A stretch of 64,000 bases of DNA from Anseranas semipalmata (taxonomy: Eukaryota > Chordata > Aves > Anseriformes > Anseranatidae). This document shows, piece after piece, positions 23,149-36,115 of the stretch. Numbering within the stretch: the stretch's first letter is position 1; each line of letters begins with the position of its first letter. Below the pieces are notes generated by a model. That model saw only the letters and a program-made list of their open reading frames with translations. It was not told the origin of the DNA and did no database searches. Made by a program: the position numbers and the translations under genes. The stretch covers positions 1,599 through 65,598 of the forward strand of contig VXAA01001942.1 of assembly GCA_013399115.1 (NCBI GenBank). Direction: 5' to 3'.

Positions 23149-23934
23149 AGAGCATTTGAAGATTAAGCAACTGTGCAAAATGAGAAAGTCTTCATCCCAG
23201 AATCCTGAGGCAACTGCTAGAAAAACTGGGCCAATATTAGCATATGTATTCAGTGCGCTTCTAGAAGCAAGGAGACGTTTAGAAAGATTCAAATGTAACA
23301 CCTGTCTTTTATACTAGGGAAAATACAAGAATTAAAAAAAAATGCAGATTTAAGACTGGAAGGGTAACAGAGGACACCGTTAAGCCTAGATGGAGCAGGC
23401 CAGCTGGACTGTTATGATTTAATTAAGGAGAGTTTGACTCTGTGGGATTCACACATGGGAGATTATTCCTATCAAATCTGACAGAATATTTCACAGTGGT
23501 AACAAATATCACAGAAGGAAACTGTGGACATAAAACTGATTTGACACAGTACTGCATACTGTTAAATTAGAAAACGTAATTATTAAGCAATATACAGCAC
23601 GAAAAGCTTACAAAAGGAAAAATCTGGCTTTGAAATTAAGTATATGAAATCAAAAGATAAAATGTAGATCAAATTTTAATTGGTTCAGCTTCATCACATT
23701 AAATGTATCTGCCTACACCCAATATCTTTTGATCAACTAACCATAGAAGCATAATACACCACTCTCACTCAGTTTAACTAAATTCCCATGATTTTCTGCC
23801 TCATCTTCTACTTAAAAGGGTGTAAACTGTACACTGTCTAAATGTGACTAATACTTTATTTCATTCTGGTCTTGTCTTTTCCTCCTGGGAGCTCACTGTT
23901 GAGCTGCTCTATCAGAAACCAGTTTTCCTATCAT
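20873..23934. other. Non-coding DNA, part 3
   Basis: AT-rich, no recognised gene. A 38-base poly-A run lies at 23,109-23,146. The segment at 23,370-23,480 may be a very old CR1-like remnant, not certain. Confidence 0.55.
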
Positions 23935-25660
23935 TCCCAGAGCCACAGAATGGACAAGGTTAGAAGGTACCCTCTGGAGATCATCACTTTCAATCTCCCC
24001 CCTCCTCAAAGCAGGGTCAGCCAAAACAGGTTGCTCAGGCTCTCGGCGAGTGGGCTTTGAATATCTCCAGGAATGGAGACTCCACAGCCTGTCTGATCAA
24101 CCTATTCCAATGGTCAATTACCCCTACAGTATAGAAGAGTTTTTTCTTATGTCTAGAACAGAATTTCTAAGCCTTCTCCTTTCCAGGGTGAGCTCTGTCA
24201 GCATTCTGAGCCTCTCCTCATACTGGTCTCCAGTGAGTCTTCCTACCTCTGGACACAACCCTTTGATCTTGGCGGTTCAGCCAGTTTTCAGTCCAATTCT
24301 GCGTCCACTTATTTAGGCCAGACTTTATCAGTTTGTAGGAACGTTATAGGCGATAGCGCTGAAAGCCTTAGTAAAGTCAATGTAAACAACATCCACCACT
24401 CTTCCCTCATCCAGTGAGCTAGTCATCTCGTTGTAGAAGGTTATCAGATTGGGCAGGCATGATCTCCCCTTCATAAATCCATGCTTACTACCCCCAGTCA
24501 CCTTCTTGCCCTTCACACGTTTCAAAGTGGTTTTCAGGATTCTTTGCTGCACCATGTTCCCAGGGGTCGAAGTGAGTCTGACAGGCTGTAGTTCTGTAGC
24601 TCCTCCTTGCCTGCCTTGAAGATACTGGTAATATTTGCTTTCTTCTGGTTCTCAGGAAACCCCCTTAAACACCATGACTTTCCAAAGAATGAGAATGGCC
24701 TTATAGTGACGTCAGCCAGCTCCCTCAGCACTTGTAGGTGCATCTCAGCAGGTTCCATGAACTTGTGTATATCCTGTTTGTTTAAATGTTCCCTACTCTG
24801 ATCCTCTTCCACCAAGAGTAAGTCTTTATTGCTCCAGGCTTTCCTACCAGTGTCAGAGACCTGAGATTCCTCAAGGCAAATCTTACTGTTAAAGACCAAG
24901 GCAAAGAAGGCATTGAGTACCTTGGCCTTCTCCTTGTTCTTTGTCTCCATCTCACCACGTCATTCAGCAGCAGACCCACATTTTCCGAGCCTTCCTTTTG
25001 CGGCTGATATACCCGTAAAAGCCTGTTGTCTTTCCCATCCCTTACCACATTCAACTCCAGATGGGCTTTGGTTTTCCGAATTCCATCCTTGCACACTTGG
25101 ACAGTGACTTTGCATTCCTCTGGGATGACCTGTCCCTTCTTTCACCTTTTGTATGCTTCTTTTTTATGCTTGAGTTATGGCAGGAGCTCCTTGGTTCATC
25201 TATGTAAGCCTTCCGCTAGCTCTGTTTGATTTTCTACACATAGGGGTGTACCATTCTGGAGCCTGGAGAAGGTAAAACTTGGAAATCTCCTGCACTCCTC
25301 TGCATGACTACCTTCTATGGGATTGTTACAACCAGGTCCCAGAACAGGCCAAAGCCTGCCCTTTTGAACCATAGGGTTGAGAGCCTGCTACCTGCCCAGT
25401 TCCCTTCTTTCAGAATCCTTAACTCCACCATTGTGTCATCCCTAAAGCTAAGGCTACCACAGCCTTCACACCCCAGACCAGTTCCTCCTTGTTTGTAAGT
25501 ATCTGGTCCAGCAAAGAACTTCCTCTCCTCGATTCCTCAATCATCTGTATCAGGCAATTGTCACTAGTGCACTCCAGAAACATCCTGGTTTGCCTGTGTC
25601 CTGTTCTGTTGCCTTTCCAGCAAATATCAGAGTGGATCAACACCCCCATGAGAAATCTGT
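23935..25660 (-). mobile_element. Degenerate CR1 LINE with endonuclease and reverse transcriptase remnants, minus orientation
   Basis: Reading the minus strand from 25,650 down: an endonuclease C-terminal part (ICWKGNRTGHRQTRMFLECT and LLDQILTNKEELV), the linker before the RT (DGIRKTKAHLELN), EKAKVLNAFFALVFNS near 24,930, then RT motifs FMKGRSCLPNL and VVDVVYIDFTKAF around 24,490-24,360. The 3' UTR-like part follows at about 24,260-23,940. Most of the RT after YIDFTKAF is missing, so there is an internal deletion. Frames are broken by stops and shifts, so this copy is dead. This non-LTR retrotransposon family once spread by target-primed reverse transcription. Confidence 0.88.
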
Positions 25661-25984
25661 GAGCTTAAATGTTACTTTTTCTGGACATTGTTCCTTATAC
25701 CTTAGTCAAGTATCATAACTGTCCCAGCTGGGGGGAAAGGACATACAGTAATACATCACTACAGTAGGAATATACTAGTAGTTAGTCAAGGAGGCACAAT
25801 TTCTTCAATGAAACCACAGACAATAAAAAACCTTTCTGCTTTATCTTTGCAGTTCTGTTGTGTGGCACAGAGAGGAAATAAGTCAGTATATTCCATTCAC
25901 TTTTTCAGGATGGTGAATATGTCAGGACTTAACAGAAGGGAATGCATCCCATGCTCAGCTGAATGCAAGGACTTAATTTTAACC

Positions 25985-26042
25985 TAAAAGACTGCTAATT
26001 TGTAGGTCCTTTCCAACTGAACTATTTTATTCTATTCTAAAC
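25985..26042 (+). mobile_element. Small CR1 3' end fragment
   Basis: TAGGTCCTTTCCAACTGAAC followed by TATTTTATTCTATTCTAA matches the last bases of CR1 in plus orientation. Confidence 0.6.
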
Positions 26043-29000
26043 TTTGGTGAGTTTTGCCCCTAAGGTGTACTTTAGACAACACTGAAGTTATTTGTGCTAG
26101 TCCAAAAAGTGTTTCTAGATTAAAGTTTGTTAAGGTTGAAGGAACACGGGCAGTCAGCCTAGATAAAATCAACCAAATAACACAGAATGTTAAAGAATAT
26201 CATTTATTTTAACAACAGTAATGTTTACAGAAACATAATCTGTTGCAGAGATCATTTTAAAATAGCCTAATATTTTGAAGGAAATTAAATGCTGGCTTTG
26301 ACAGTTATCTGTTCTGAAGATCAGAGCTGGGGCCATATATTGATTCTCTGTAATAACATTCTGATTTCAGAATGCAGAATTAGAGCTTTCTGTCTGGCAG
26401 CAAGAAAGCAACATTCATCTCTGTCAGGCTGGTATTGTGGTCATTTCATAGACCAAAGAAAGATAGCAGGCTCCTTACTAAGAAAATGTAATAACAATGT
26501 ACACACTTAAAGTAATGCTTGGAAAGTTTAGCCCCATATATACTGTAACACATTTTTAAAATCAAATGTTAGTGTCTCATTTAATTATCTGCTTTGTGGG
26601 GTACATATGTGTGAAAGCTGCATTGCATCGCTTACCTGCATCGTATAACCCTATCCCAGTATTTTGCCTTGGGGAAGAAAATGCATAAATCCCCTTTCCA
26701 AAGTGATCTGTGAATGGAGGGAGGAAGCCAGAAGAGGAACACTTCTATACAACAGTACTGTGGTGTACTTCTACAAATGCCTCCAGCTGATGATTAGTCC
26801 TGGACTATTTATGTATATAGAAGTACAGCTATTGCTCAACAGACCTGAAGAGAGGATTGTGCAGTACTCAGTAAAGGCTCAAAAGCAAATCCCACAATTG
26901 TTTGATGCTGAGGACACCAAACTGGACATGTTTTCCTTCATGGCTACCATGGACCATATCACCCACCCCACCAGGGAAAACAGTCAGCCACAGCTTTCTA
27001 GTTGCACTAGTGCACCAAAACTGAGTCTTGAGCTCTGAAAAGAACTGCTTATTGGGAGGTAGATATATTGGACATAGGCTGTGAGTGTGAGACAATTAGA
27101 ATTTGGTTGTTTTTTTTTTTTTTTTTTCCTCCCCAGGTCTAATCCCTAAAGAAAGTTTTATCTCTCAGCTAGATAGCATAATACCTCTCAGTTCTGCTAG
27201 TATTTCAACATCTCTGAGCACTTTAAAAGCTGTGTAAACCTTCCCCAGTCAGTATCTCACCGTAGCATATGTTATTCTGGAAACTTCCTGGAGCACAGAC
27301 ACAGCTCAGTTAGCACTGGAATAGTTTTACCAAGACAAGCCAGGGCTCCCCTGGGGGTCCAGTATAGGGTTCTACCTCAGGCTTATCTTCAGAAATGGCA
27401 AACGAGTCAGCACTGCCCCATCCCAAAGTCATACCATTTGTACTCTGCTCAGAAATATGCAGTTCCTCAGACCCTCGCCATTTCTGGGTCCTTCTCATTA
27501 CTGCTCTTCCTGACATCTGTGTTGTGACATATGCCGTGGAGTTCAAATGCAGATGTGAAAAAAACACATCTGACCACATCATCTCTCCTTGCATAGTCTA
27601 CCTGATATCTCTCATACTGTTCTCTACAGTGGCCTATGCCCAGAACAATAGCAGTCAGAACCTTTCACTTGTCCAAAATGCCTTGATGCCTCAGTTGGAT
27701 ATCTAGAACATTTATAAAGCCACCTCCTTCCTCTCCTTTACTTAAAGGAGCCTAGGTGTGCCTTTGTATATGGAACTGAAAGGCACCAACTTTTCTGACA
27801 TCTAGTCAGTTATCATACATGGAGACTGAGTTTGTGATGACTGGTGCCCCAGAAAGCAGTAAGTTCAACCTAAAGGTAGGCTTCAGTGAATTGAAACTAA
27901 GATTCAACTCTTTCAGCTCTTAAACAAAATAAAACTACAGTGAACCATCAAAAGGAAGGAAGACTTAGGCTTCTTTGAGTAGGAACAAAATGCCCTTGAG
28001 CAACAAAAAGATTCAAAGTGAAGGAGGCATCAGCAGAACAAAATGATTCACAAGTGACAGACACTGTGAACTGTGCAGTAAAAGGTGCTTATTGTGCACA
28101 GGAGCATCCAATTACATGAGCACCAGTGTGCTTGGCTTTAGCCCACTGTGCTGTCACCTGTGATTACAAGGAACTGAAGTGACAGTGAATGTATAGGGAA
28201 ATCCCAGGCTGCTCTGACAAAGAAAGAAGGAACATAAAGGAGGGGCTTGTGCCATGAAGAGTGGTTACCCAGTAGATTTTCTGTCCTTCACATAGAAGTA
28301 TAATTCCTAATACCATCTCCTGCTGGCAATGATCCTGATTTGGCTCTTGACATTTACAGTTAGCAGTCAAAAATGGGAAATCTCATACAATTACTGCAAG
28401 GATTAAACTCCTTAAAATCTCTCTGGTTTAGCAACCTAGCTTTGAAAATGGCTATGTGATCTTAAGCTTACACTGTACATAGTCCATCCCAATTCCTGTG
28501 GTGAGTGACATCTTTTTTTTGGAGGAGACAAACAGGGATCTGTTATCTCTTACTGTTCTTTCCCTTCATCTGCCTGTTCATCTGCCATCCACACCTTCAA
28601 TCTCCTGTCAAAATGTGCCTTCCCTTTGTTATAGCATTAAAGTTTCTGGCCTGTTTTCTCGGTTGCTCTTAGATGCTTTTCCCATTCTTCCAAAAGGGAG
28701 ATATTTCCATAAGGAAGAGCTGAAGCCTATTTCCCAAACACACTTCTGCTGCTTTCGCCTGTGATGTGTAACAATTCTGACAGAAACCTCTAGGTAACAT
28801 GGTCTTTCTACTTTCCAAATTAATTTTCTATTTCAAATCCATTCCTGACTAAAGAAAAATGCATCTCTTCACATATACTTCCCAACCTATAGGACATCTC
28901 TGATAACATTCTTCTGCTCTTTTTCCTCCAGAAAAAGCTTTGTGAATATTTGTGCCTGGCATCATCTTCTTCTTCCCCAGCATACTTTCTTTTCCTGATG

Positions 29001-29739
29001 CCATGTGGACCAACAGTAACTTTTAATGCCCTATCGGTGCAACTCCAACCTCTTCTTCCTCTTCTGCTTCCCACCCTCCCCTCAACTTTCAACCTGACAC
29101 TTAACATTTTTATGCTTGAGTTTGCAGATAAATGTTATAAAGCAACCTGGTTACACCCTAGAAATGGTTTAGATTAAATCACAATAACATTCATAAGTGA
29201 TTGACTGAGGAGAAATTCAGAGTTTAAACTATGGTTTACTGTCAATATGTGATGACATTCCATATATATACTCCTACAGAAGTCTGTCATGGATCCAACT
29301 CTATAAAACTGTTTCACTAACACTGTGTCTGTTACAGTAATGCACACTAAATCTTAGCTAATGCCAAACTGGAAAAGCAAAAAAAGCAAAGCTTTGGGGA
29401 ATTCAAAAGAACCTGGACAATTTAGGAATAAGTCTAAAATAAGACAAAATTTCATAACAATGTGTTCAAAACTGTAAGGTCTGGAAGATGAAAGCAGATA
29501 TAGCAGAGCAAAATGGGGAAATAAAGGGGTAGGCAGTGCTGCAGAAAATGTCTGGGGTTATAGTGGTTCACAGACTATGAAATACCACTTTCCAAAAAAA
29601 AAAAATTAAAAATAAAAGAAAATATATCCCAGAATGAAATTTTCCTTATCAGAAATGTAATATGTAAGACAAGGGAGGCAATTATTCTGCTCTACTTGTT
29701 ACTAGTAAGAGCTTCGTGCTTTTGGAACAGCATTTAAAG
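26043..29739. other. Non-coding DNA, part 4
   Basis: No recognised genes. Several open frames of 90-125 codons have no known domain and no supporting codon pattern. Poly-T run at 27,109-27,127. Confidence 0.55.
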
Positions 29740-30250
29740 AAGCCTGGGAATAATAGAGAGTATCCAGAGAGCAAGAAAAATAAGATTTTTCTAAAAGCTA
29801 CAATATTTAAAGAAGGGATGAAAGAACTGGAATGATTTAAATGATAAATAAGGAGGTTGAGAGAAGGGCAGAAGAGTCTTCCAGTTTCTCAGAGGTTATT
29901 ACAACAAAGACAGTGATCAATTGTTCTCCACGTCCTCTGGAGGAGGGCAAGAAGTAATCAGCTTAACTTGCAGCAAGGAGGATTTAGGTTACACACCAGA
30001 AGAAGCTTGCTGTTATAAGGACAGTTAAGGTCTGGATCAGGCTATGTGGGGAGGTAGTAGGATCCCTTCAATACAGAGTTTTAAGAACAATTTTGGCTGA
30101 TGTGTCAGGGAAAGGAGCTACCCATATTTCATGTTTCAAGTGAGGTGGAAGATCTTTTGGTCATCTCTTGCATCTTTGAAATAATTTTACCACTGCATGT
30201 ACACATACTCTAAGCAATGATACTGGACTAGATTGAGTATGCATCCAGCC
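29740..30250 (+). mobile_element. Old CR1 LINE fragment, plus orientation
   Basis: Diverged copy with recognisable CR1 3' phrases: CCAGTTTCTCAGAGGTTATT, GATCAATTGTTCTCCACGTC, GGAGGGCAAGAAGTAATC, TTAACTTGCAGCAAGGAGG and TGATACTGGACTAGATTGAG. Strongly diverged, so the copy is old. Confidence 0.7.
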
Positions 30251-31194
30251 TCACACTGCTGAGCATTTTGTTTGCAGAGTTAACAGAAATTCTTGTGGGA
30301 ATCTTGCTACAGTGTTTGGTAAATGATATCGAGTGTATTCCAGTCATCTTTGATGTAACAGGCTATTAACACACATTGACAAGGATCATTAACAGTATTT
30401 ATTAGTAACAAGTATTTGATGACAATGTTTCATTACAAACTAGAGATGAGTATTAAAGTCATTTATTTCAGGGCAGACCCTGCTAGAGCAGTCAATGACT
30501 TTGTAAACAGATTGCTACAGTATCTTTGACACTGGACTTCTCAGATTTCCCAAATTCATGTGGGAAATAATACCCACAGAGAGTACATCATACCTATATT
30601 TCGAAGTTCAACATTTTCACATTTGTAAATTTCAAGCTAATGATTATTATATATAAAACTCAGTTGTTTGTGTCTTGTTAACCCTGGAAATCTTCATTAT
30701 CGCCACGTGACACTGAGTGAATTCTTACTTAATGAGCTGCTGTGACACATAGCCACCTTTTCAAATTGGGGGAAACAAATAAGACAAGAGGCAACATTAG
30801 TCTCTCAACATGTAATGTGGCTAGTGGATTTTATTAGACTGAGTTTAAGAGCTTTTGGTTTTGCAGAGGAATAAGGCATTTTGTAGATTTTTAAGGATAC
30901 TGTTTGCTGGGTTCTTGTTTCCAAAATTTTATAAGTGTCTAGTCATCCAGGAAAGTGCTTTGAATAAACTCAATTTAAATAAACAGATAAATAATCTGCT
31001 TGTATTGAGCTGTGAAAATGACTTTGTCATCTTTAATTTTAATAATTTTCACTTGCCCATTTGTGGGACTTCCATTTTGTGACTGCCAGTAGCAAGCAGA
31101 TTTTGAATTAAAAACTGTAGAATTAACAACTGCTTCAACTCCTTTCAAAACACCAGTACTTGCTTCAGTGCACTTCAGATGACTTATTTTAACA

Positions 31195-31219
31195 GGTAAC
31201 CAGTGATGCACTGGTTACC
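31195..31219. repeat. Perfect inverted repeat, 10-bp arms, 5-base loop
   Basis: GGTAACCAGT (31,195-31,204), loop GATGC, ACTGGTTACC (31,210-31,219). Followed directly by a short direct repeat of the type CCAGTTAAA. No function evident. Confidence 0.9.
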
Positions 31220-34200
31220 AGTTAAACCAGTTAAAGGTGAGAGGACTGTACTTCCAACTAACACACGATCTTGCAAACACAGGACAAAAATTGGGCAATG
31301 GTGTGCAAGAAATAATGGCTGTCAAATGCTGTTACAACATCATAGAGATGTGAGAAGAGCTTGTCTACATAGAGTTAATTAGATAACTACTTATTATAAT
31401 ACAGATCTGTTAAAAAAAATATATATATTAAGCAAAGTAATCTGAACAGAAGTTACATGATAAGTCAGCCTAGAAGAACAGGCTGGCCCAAACACAAGCC
31501 AACTCTGTTGCTGCAGTAATTCATGACTAGTGAACTCAGAAGTTTGTATATGGAACTCCATTACTTTAAGCTTGTGAGAAGAATAGTCTATCCCGTCAGG
31601 TGCTCCCAAAGACCCCAGATAACTACTAAGAGCAACATAAATCAAAGTGCTTTTTTCCATGCCACTAGAACAACAGAAAAATAAAAAAGTGACACCTCAA
31701 AGACCACCAGCAAATACAAGCTGTTTATAAAAACTCTGGGGACTGCCTGTGCATTGTTCTGGGTCTAAATATGAAATGATTCTTTGTTAATTCTGAACTA
31801 GCCAGTCCCTTTTTTACATCAAGAAACAATGTTTGAATCCAAAAGTTTTCAGCTTTCAACTGGCATTTGAGATTATTCATTCAGATTAAAAGCAGCAGCA
31901 CCTCAGGAGTAGGAATTGGGTAGGTTGGGATGTGTGCGCTCTTACTCTTCCATGATAACAGGATTGAGTTCCATAATTGGGTGATAGGACCAGAAGTCTG
32001 CACAGGCCTCAAGGAATCCACCTCATTATTCCTGGAGAGAGCAGGCTGCTGTGCTACACTTCAGGAGCTGGAATTGTTTAGAGACTCCAAAGACACACTA
32101 CTGGCCTGATAACAGCAGGGGAAAGAGAATGGGGCAAAAAGTGTTCTGATAGTATTTGTACTCTTTCTTCATCTGTATCTTCATGTGGCGTTTATCCTAA
32201 TTTAGATTTTAAGCCTAAGGAGGCACATTGCTTTATGTTCCCAAGTTGTATATCAAGTCAGGGAGCTGGAATATATACAAAAGAGCATCCCTTTTTTCAT
32301 TGAGTCAGCGGTACATGGTTGGTGTAAAACACCTGTGTTTACAATGTGCCTTTAACCTGTCTGTGATCTGTAGAAGAATACATCCCTAGAGTCTTTTCTA
32401 GTCCTTGAATTCCAGCACCTGTCACTTTAAATTTATTTATCCCCTTGTCTGGAAGCTATTTTAGTGCAAATGCAAGCACATGTGCTCTGAGCAAGACTCC
32501 AAAGAGCAGCAAGCATGACAGGTACACACCTAAATATGTGCATTATCTTCTTTCAGCAGTCTAGAAAACAATGGCAAATATTTTCCCTTTAATGTATTTT
32601 GTTAATCCATGGCCTGGTGCCGTAATCCTTTTCCTCACCATTTCCCAATCATCCCCTAAGGACTAAAGCATTGGTCACAGCAGCTTAACCAAGATTGAGG
32701 TGGTGTTGGGCTCAGTAGCCAAAAGATCCTGGAGTCACATTGCCCAATTTCTGTTTTTCTCATCAATCCTCAAATGTGTTGTACTTTCCTGTCTCCCCTT
32801 AGGGTGCAGATACCTGCAACAACTTCTCTAGCACTTTTACTGTGCCCATTTGTCCTATACTACGAGCTCATGACTGCTAGTAGAGACTGAATTTAATTCC
32901 ATTAGTAATCCTCTTACTTTACCAGTACAAATTGCATTGCCATCAGACCTCGCTCTCCAGAATGATTACCTATTAACCTTCTCATCAATTTCCATTGAAA
33001 CCTGCACCTCATACACTGGTATCGTGCTCAGATGGGGTCCACATAGAAAAAAAACTTAAGGAGGAGGGAGACTGGGAACACCAGTTTTAGCAGGAAAAAA
33101 AATTTTGCATAACACATTTACTGTGGACATATTCGTAACTAATCAATATCTAACCCCAGAAACTGGGTTGCTTGGAGAAGATTAAGAATAGCAAATGAGT
33201 CACCTTGGTGGGATTTCTTATGTTGTTTAAGACAAGATTCTAGTAGCTTCCCCTGAGAGGACACAGAAGAGAAACTTCTGGTGAGTCGAGCTTTCAGGAG
33301 CAGATATCTCTAATAGCTAAAGGGTGAGATTCCCCCATCAAACTGGGAATGTTCACAGTGCAGACTGTCACCTTTGAGCTAGTTGTCTGTGCTCTCTTTA
33401 CAAAGAGACAGAAATAGGGCTTTCAAGGGTCACCTCATCTCGCTCAAAGATAGGACAAATGACTAGAATTTCAGAAGAGTTTATTTCACTCCACTGAATA
33501 TGAGAGGAGACTCAAAAATTAGATCAGATGCACGTATCTGTGCTGCAGACTTTCCAGATTAGGTGAGATGAGTCCCACTGCATTTTCTAAATCTTGCCTA
33601 TTCATTTCTCAGTTGTCTTTTGTAATATGTAATATATAAATGTTAGATATAATATTAAATTAGATATTTGATTCTTTCACTACTGAGCATAAAACACCTT
33701 ACTAGACTCCTTACTATGCTGCAGCTGAATACACCTGTACTAATCAGGGAACTAGAGACTACTGTGATGGGAGTTTTTAGAACACAGATAAATAAGGGAA
33801 GCTTTAAACTCTAAATTTAACTCCTCATGACTTGTCTGATGTTAACAACACACATAGCTAGTATTTGTTGGTACTTTATTAGTAATCATCACCACATAGT
33901 CAAAGGAGTTATTTTAACAATCTTACTCTAAATTAGCTTTGAATGTACATGGAGAGCCATATAGTTAGGGCCGAGGGCCCTGTCCTTGATAACCTTAGTC
34001 CTTTAGGCAAAGGTGGCCAGATGGTCAGTTTTGAGAACCCTTCAACAGGGGAAGCTGGGATCAAAGAGGAAAATTTTTTTTGTTTATGACCCCCATAGTC
34101 CATGTCTTCTTTTATGTTTCAGTCTCTAGCCAATTCTTAGCCATTAACTTCTGCACTGCAGGATGCTGTGGGGTATTACTTTCCCAGGCTGCTATGTGTG

Positions 34201-34634
34201 TGTTGGTCTGCTGCTTTTTGTTTTGTGGTTTATTTTTCATCTTTTATTTGTATGTTTGTTTTTCTTTAAACTCTCTTGAAAAAAAACTGCTGTTTCACCA
34301 CCACCCCCTCGAAGCAAAAGCAATCTTTTTACAGCTCTCCAACACAATCTGTGTCAGTAGCTGATCACCTGCAAGTGGTCAAGCCATTGCTGGAGGCTCT
34401 GTTTCAACATGCACCCATATTTTCCAAGGCCTTCACTGCTATTCCATGTTTAAATTGTTTATATAACAAAAGATGCTAGATCAAGCTTGCTTTCACCCAG
34501 GAAGTTCTTGTAACAAGCTGTTAACAAGCCTCATAAGTAAGACTGCAGTCTGGCACAGTTAGCATAAAGCCTGAGGCCTCTTCCTAGCAATGGCAAAACT
34601 ACTTTTACTAGGACACCGGGTAGAAAAATGGTTT

Positions 34635-34637
<3 letters not shown>

Positions 34638-34667
<30 letters not shown>
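34638..34667. repeat. (AC)15 dinucleotide microsatellite
   Basis: Uninterrupted AC repeat of 30 bases. Confidence 0.98.
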
Positions 34668-34671
<4 letters not shown>

Positions 34672-35704
34672 TATGCAATATGAGTGTGTTTACGTTTGAA
34701 TTCAAAACAAGCTGGTATCCTGCTTATTGAGCTTCTACTTCCATGAGTGCAACTGACCTCTGATAGGGCTACAGAATCCTTCATCGTCACGTTTTGAAAG
34801 CTTTATCTTCTCTAGAAACAGCAGTCTCATCTACCTTGTCCAAAAATAGAAGTACTTATTACAGTAAGGAAGAATTAGTAGCCTTATTCACAATTTACAT
34901 GACTTTATCTTTCATACTGCCCTGTCTGGAAGAAGTTTACAGTGTTTTTTCAGTGAGACTTGTATGTTTGCTTTTTCATAAGCATAAAAACTTAATGTGT
35001 GATAAAAAGGAACCATTACAGAAAAGAAAAAAAAAAAACTACTCTGAAAAGTCTGAGAACAACTAACTGTGAATATTACAGGTTTCAATAGCATAGTTTC
35101 ACATCTATAATTTAGAATAAAATTGTTTAGCACAATTTGCAACACTGGGGATTATACAAGCAAGCCTAAAAGTTTACATATCAGAAAACAGTGGATTTTC
35201 TTTTAGAACAAGTATTCAGAAACAGCTGAGATTTCTTACATGGTGCTAATCAGAAAAAAAAACACAAAACTCAAAATACAGTGTTCAGACTCTAGACCAG
35301 TGTCCAGCTATGTTAGGTCCCATGTTATACAAGCCCTTTTGAAATCTGTCATAATGAGACAAAGCAGCTGATTTCTTGAACGAAATAACTTCTGCATAAT
35401 AAGGACCATGACTAACATCAAATATTACTTGACATTTTAGCAATTTCTTGAGCTATTCTTTGCATAACCTTAGCCAGTTAAGTAGTTGGTTACATGATCT
35501 GAAGTGTTCCTACACATACACACGACTCTGATCCTTCAAAAGAGAAGAACAGGCACCTCCAAGTTGTAACCCACCTCTTCTAAAAGCACTCAGACGAATT
35601 GCCTTTCAGGAATGCTGTTCTTTTTTGTTGACTGTAGAGACATCCTGGTCAAGTGGCTTTGAATAAACTTGTGGCATTGAATAAACAACAAAAAAAATAG
35701 CTTT

Positions 35705-36115
35705 CATGGAACAGCTTGGGTTGGAAGTGACCTTAAAGATCATCTGGTTCCAACCCCCTTGCCATAGGCAGGGATGCCACTCACTACATCAGGTTGGCCA
35801 GGGCCCCATCCAACCTGGCCTTGAACACTTCCAGGGATGGGGCATCCACAGCTTCTCTGGGCAGCCTATTCCAGTGCCTCACCACCCTCACAGTGAAGAA
35901 CTTCTTCCTGATGTCTAATCTAAGTCTATCCTCTTTTAGTTTAAAATCATTGCCCCTTGTACTATCGTCATCTACCCAAGTAAACAGTCCCTCTCCATCC
36001 TTTTCATAAGACCCCTTTAAGTATTGAAAGGCCACAATGGGGTCTCCTCAGAGCCTTCTCTTCTCCAGGTTGAACAACCCCAGCTCTCTCAGCCTTTCTT
36101 TATAGGAGAAAGCAG
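35705..36115 (-). mobile_element. CR1 LINE fragment, minus orientation
   Basis: The plus strand reads the CR1 3' end in reverse: GGGTTGGAAGTGACCTTAAA, GATCATCTGGTTCCAACCCC, CTTCTCTGGGCAGCCTATTC, AACAACCCCAGCTCTCTCAG. The minus-strand frame at 36,035-35,784 (DIRKKFFTVRVVRHWNRLP, EVFKARLDGALANL) is the familiar CR1 3'-end translation. Well preserved but 5' truncated. Confidence 0.95.

Larger units (their letters stand above)
30251..35704. other. Non-coding DNA, part 5
   Basis: AT-rich, no recognised genes. Holds a 10-bp-arm hairpin at 31,195-31,219 and an (AC)n microsatellite at 34,638-34,667. Confidence 0.6.
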
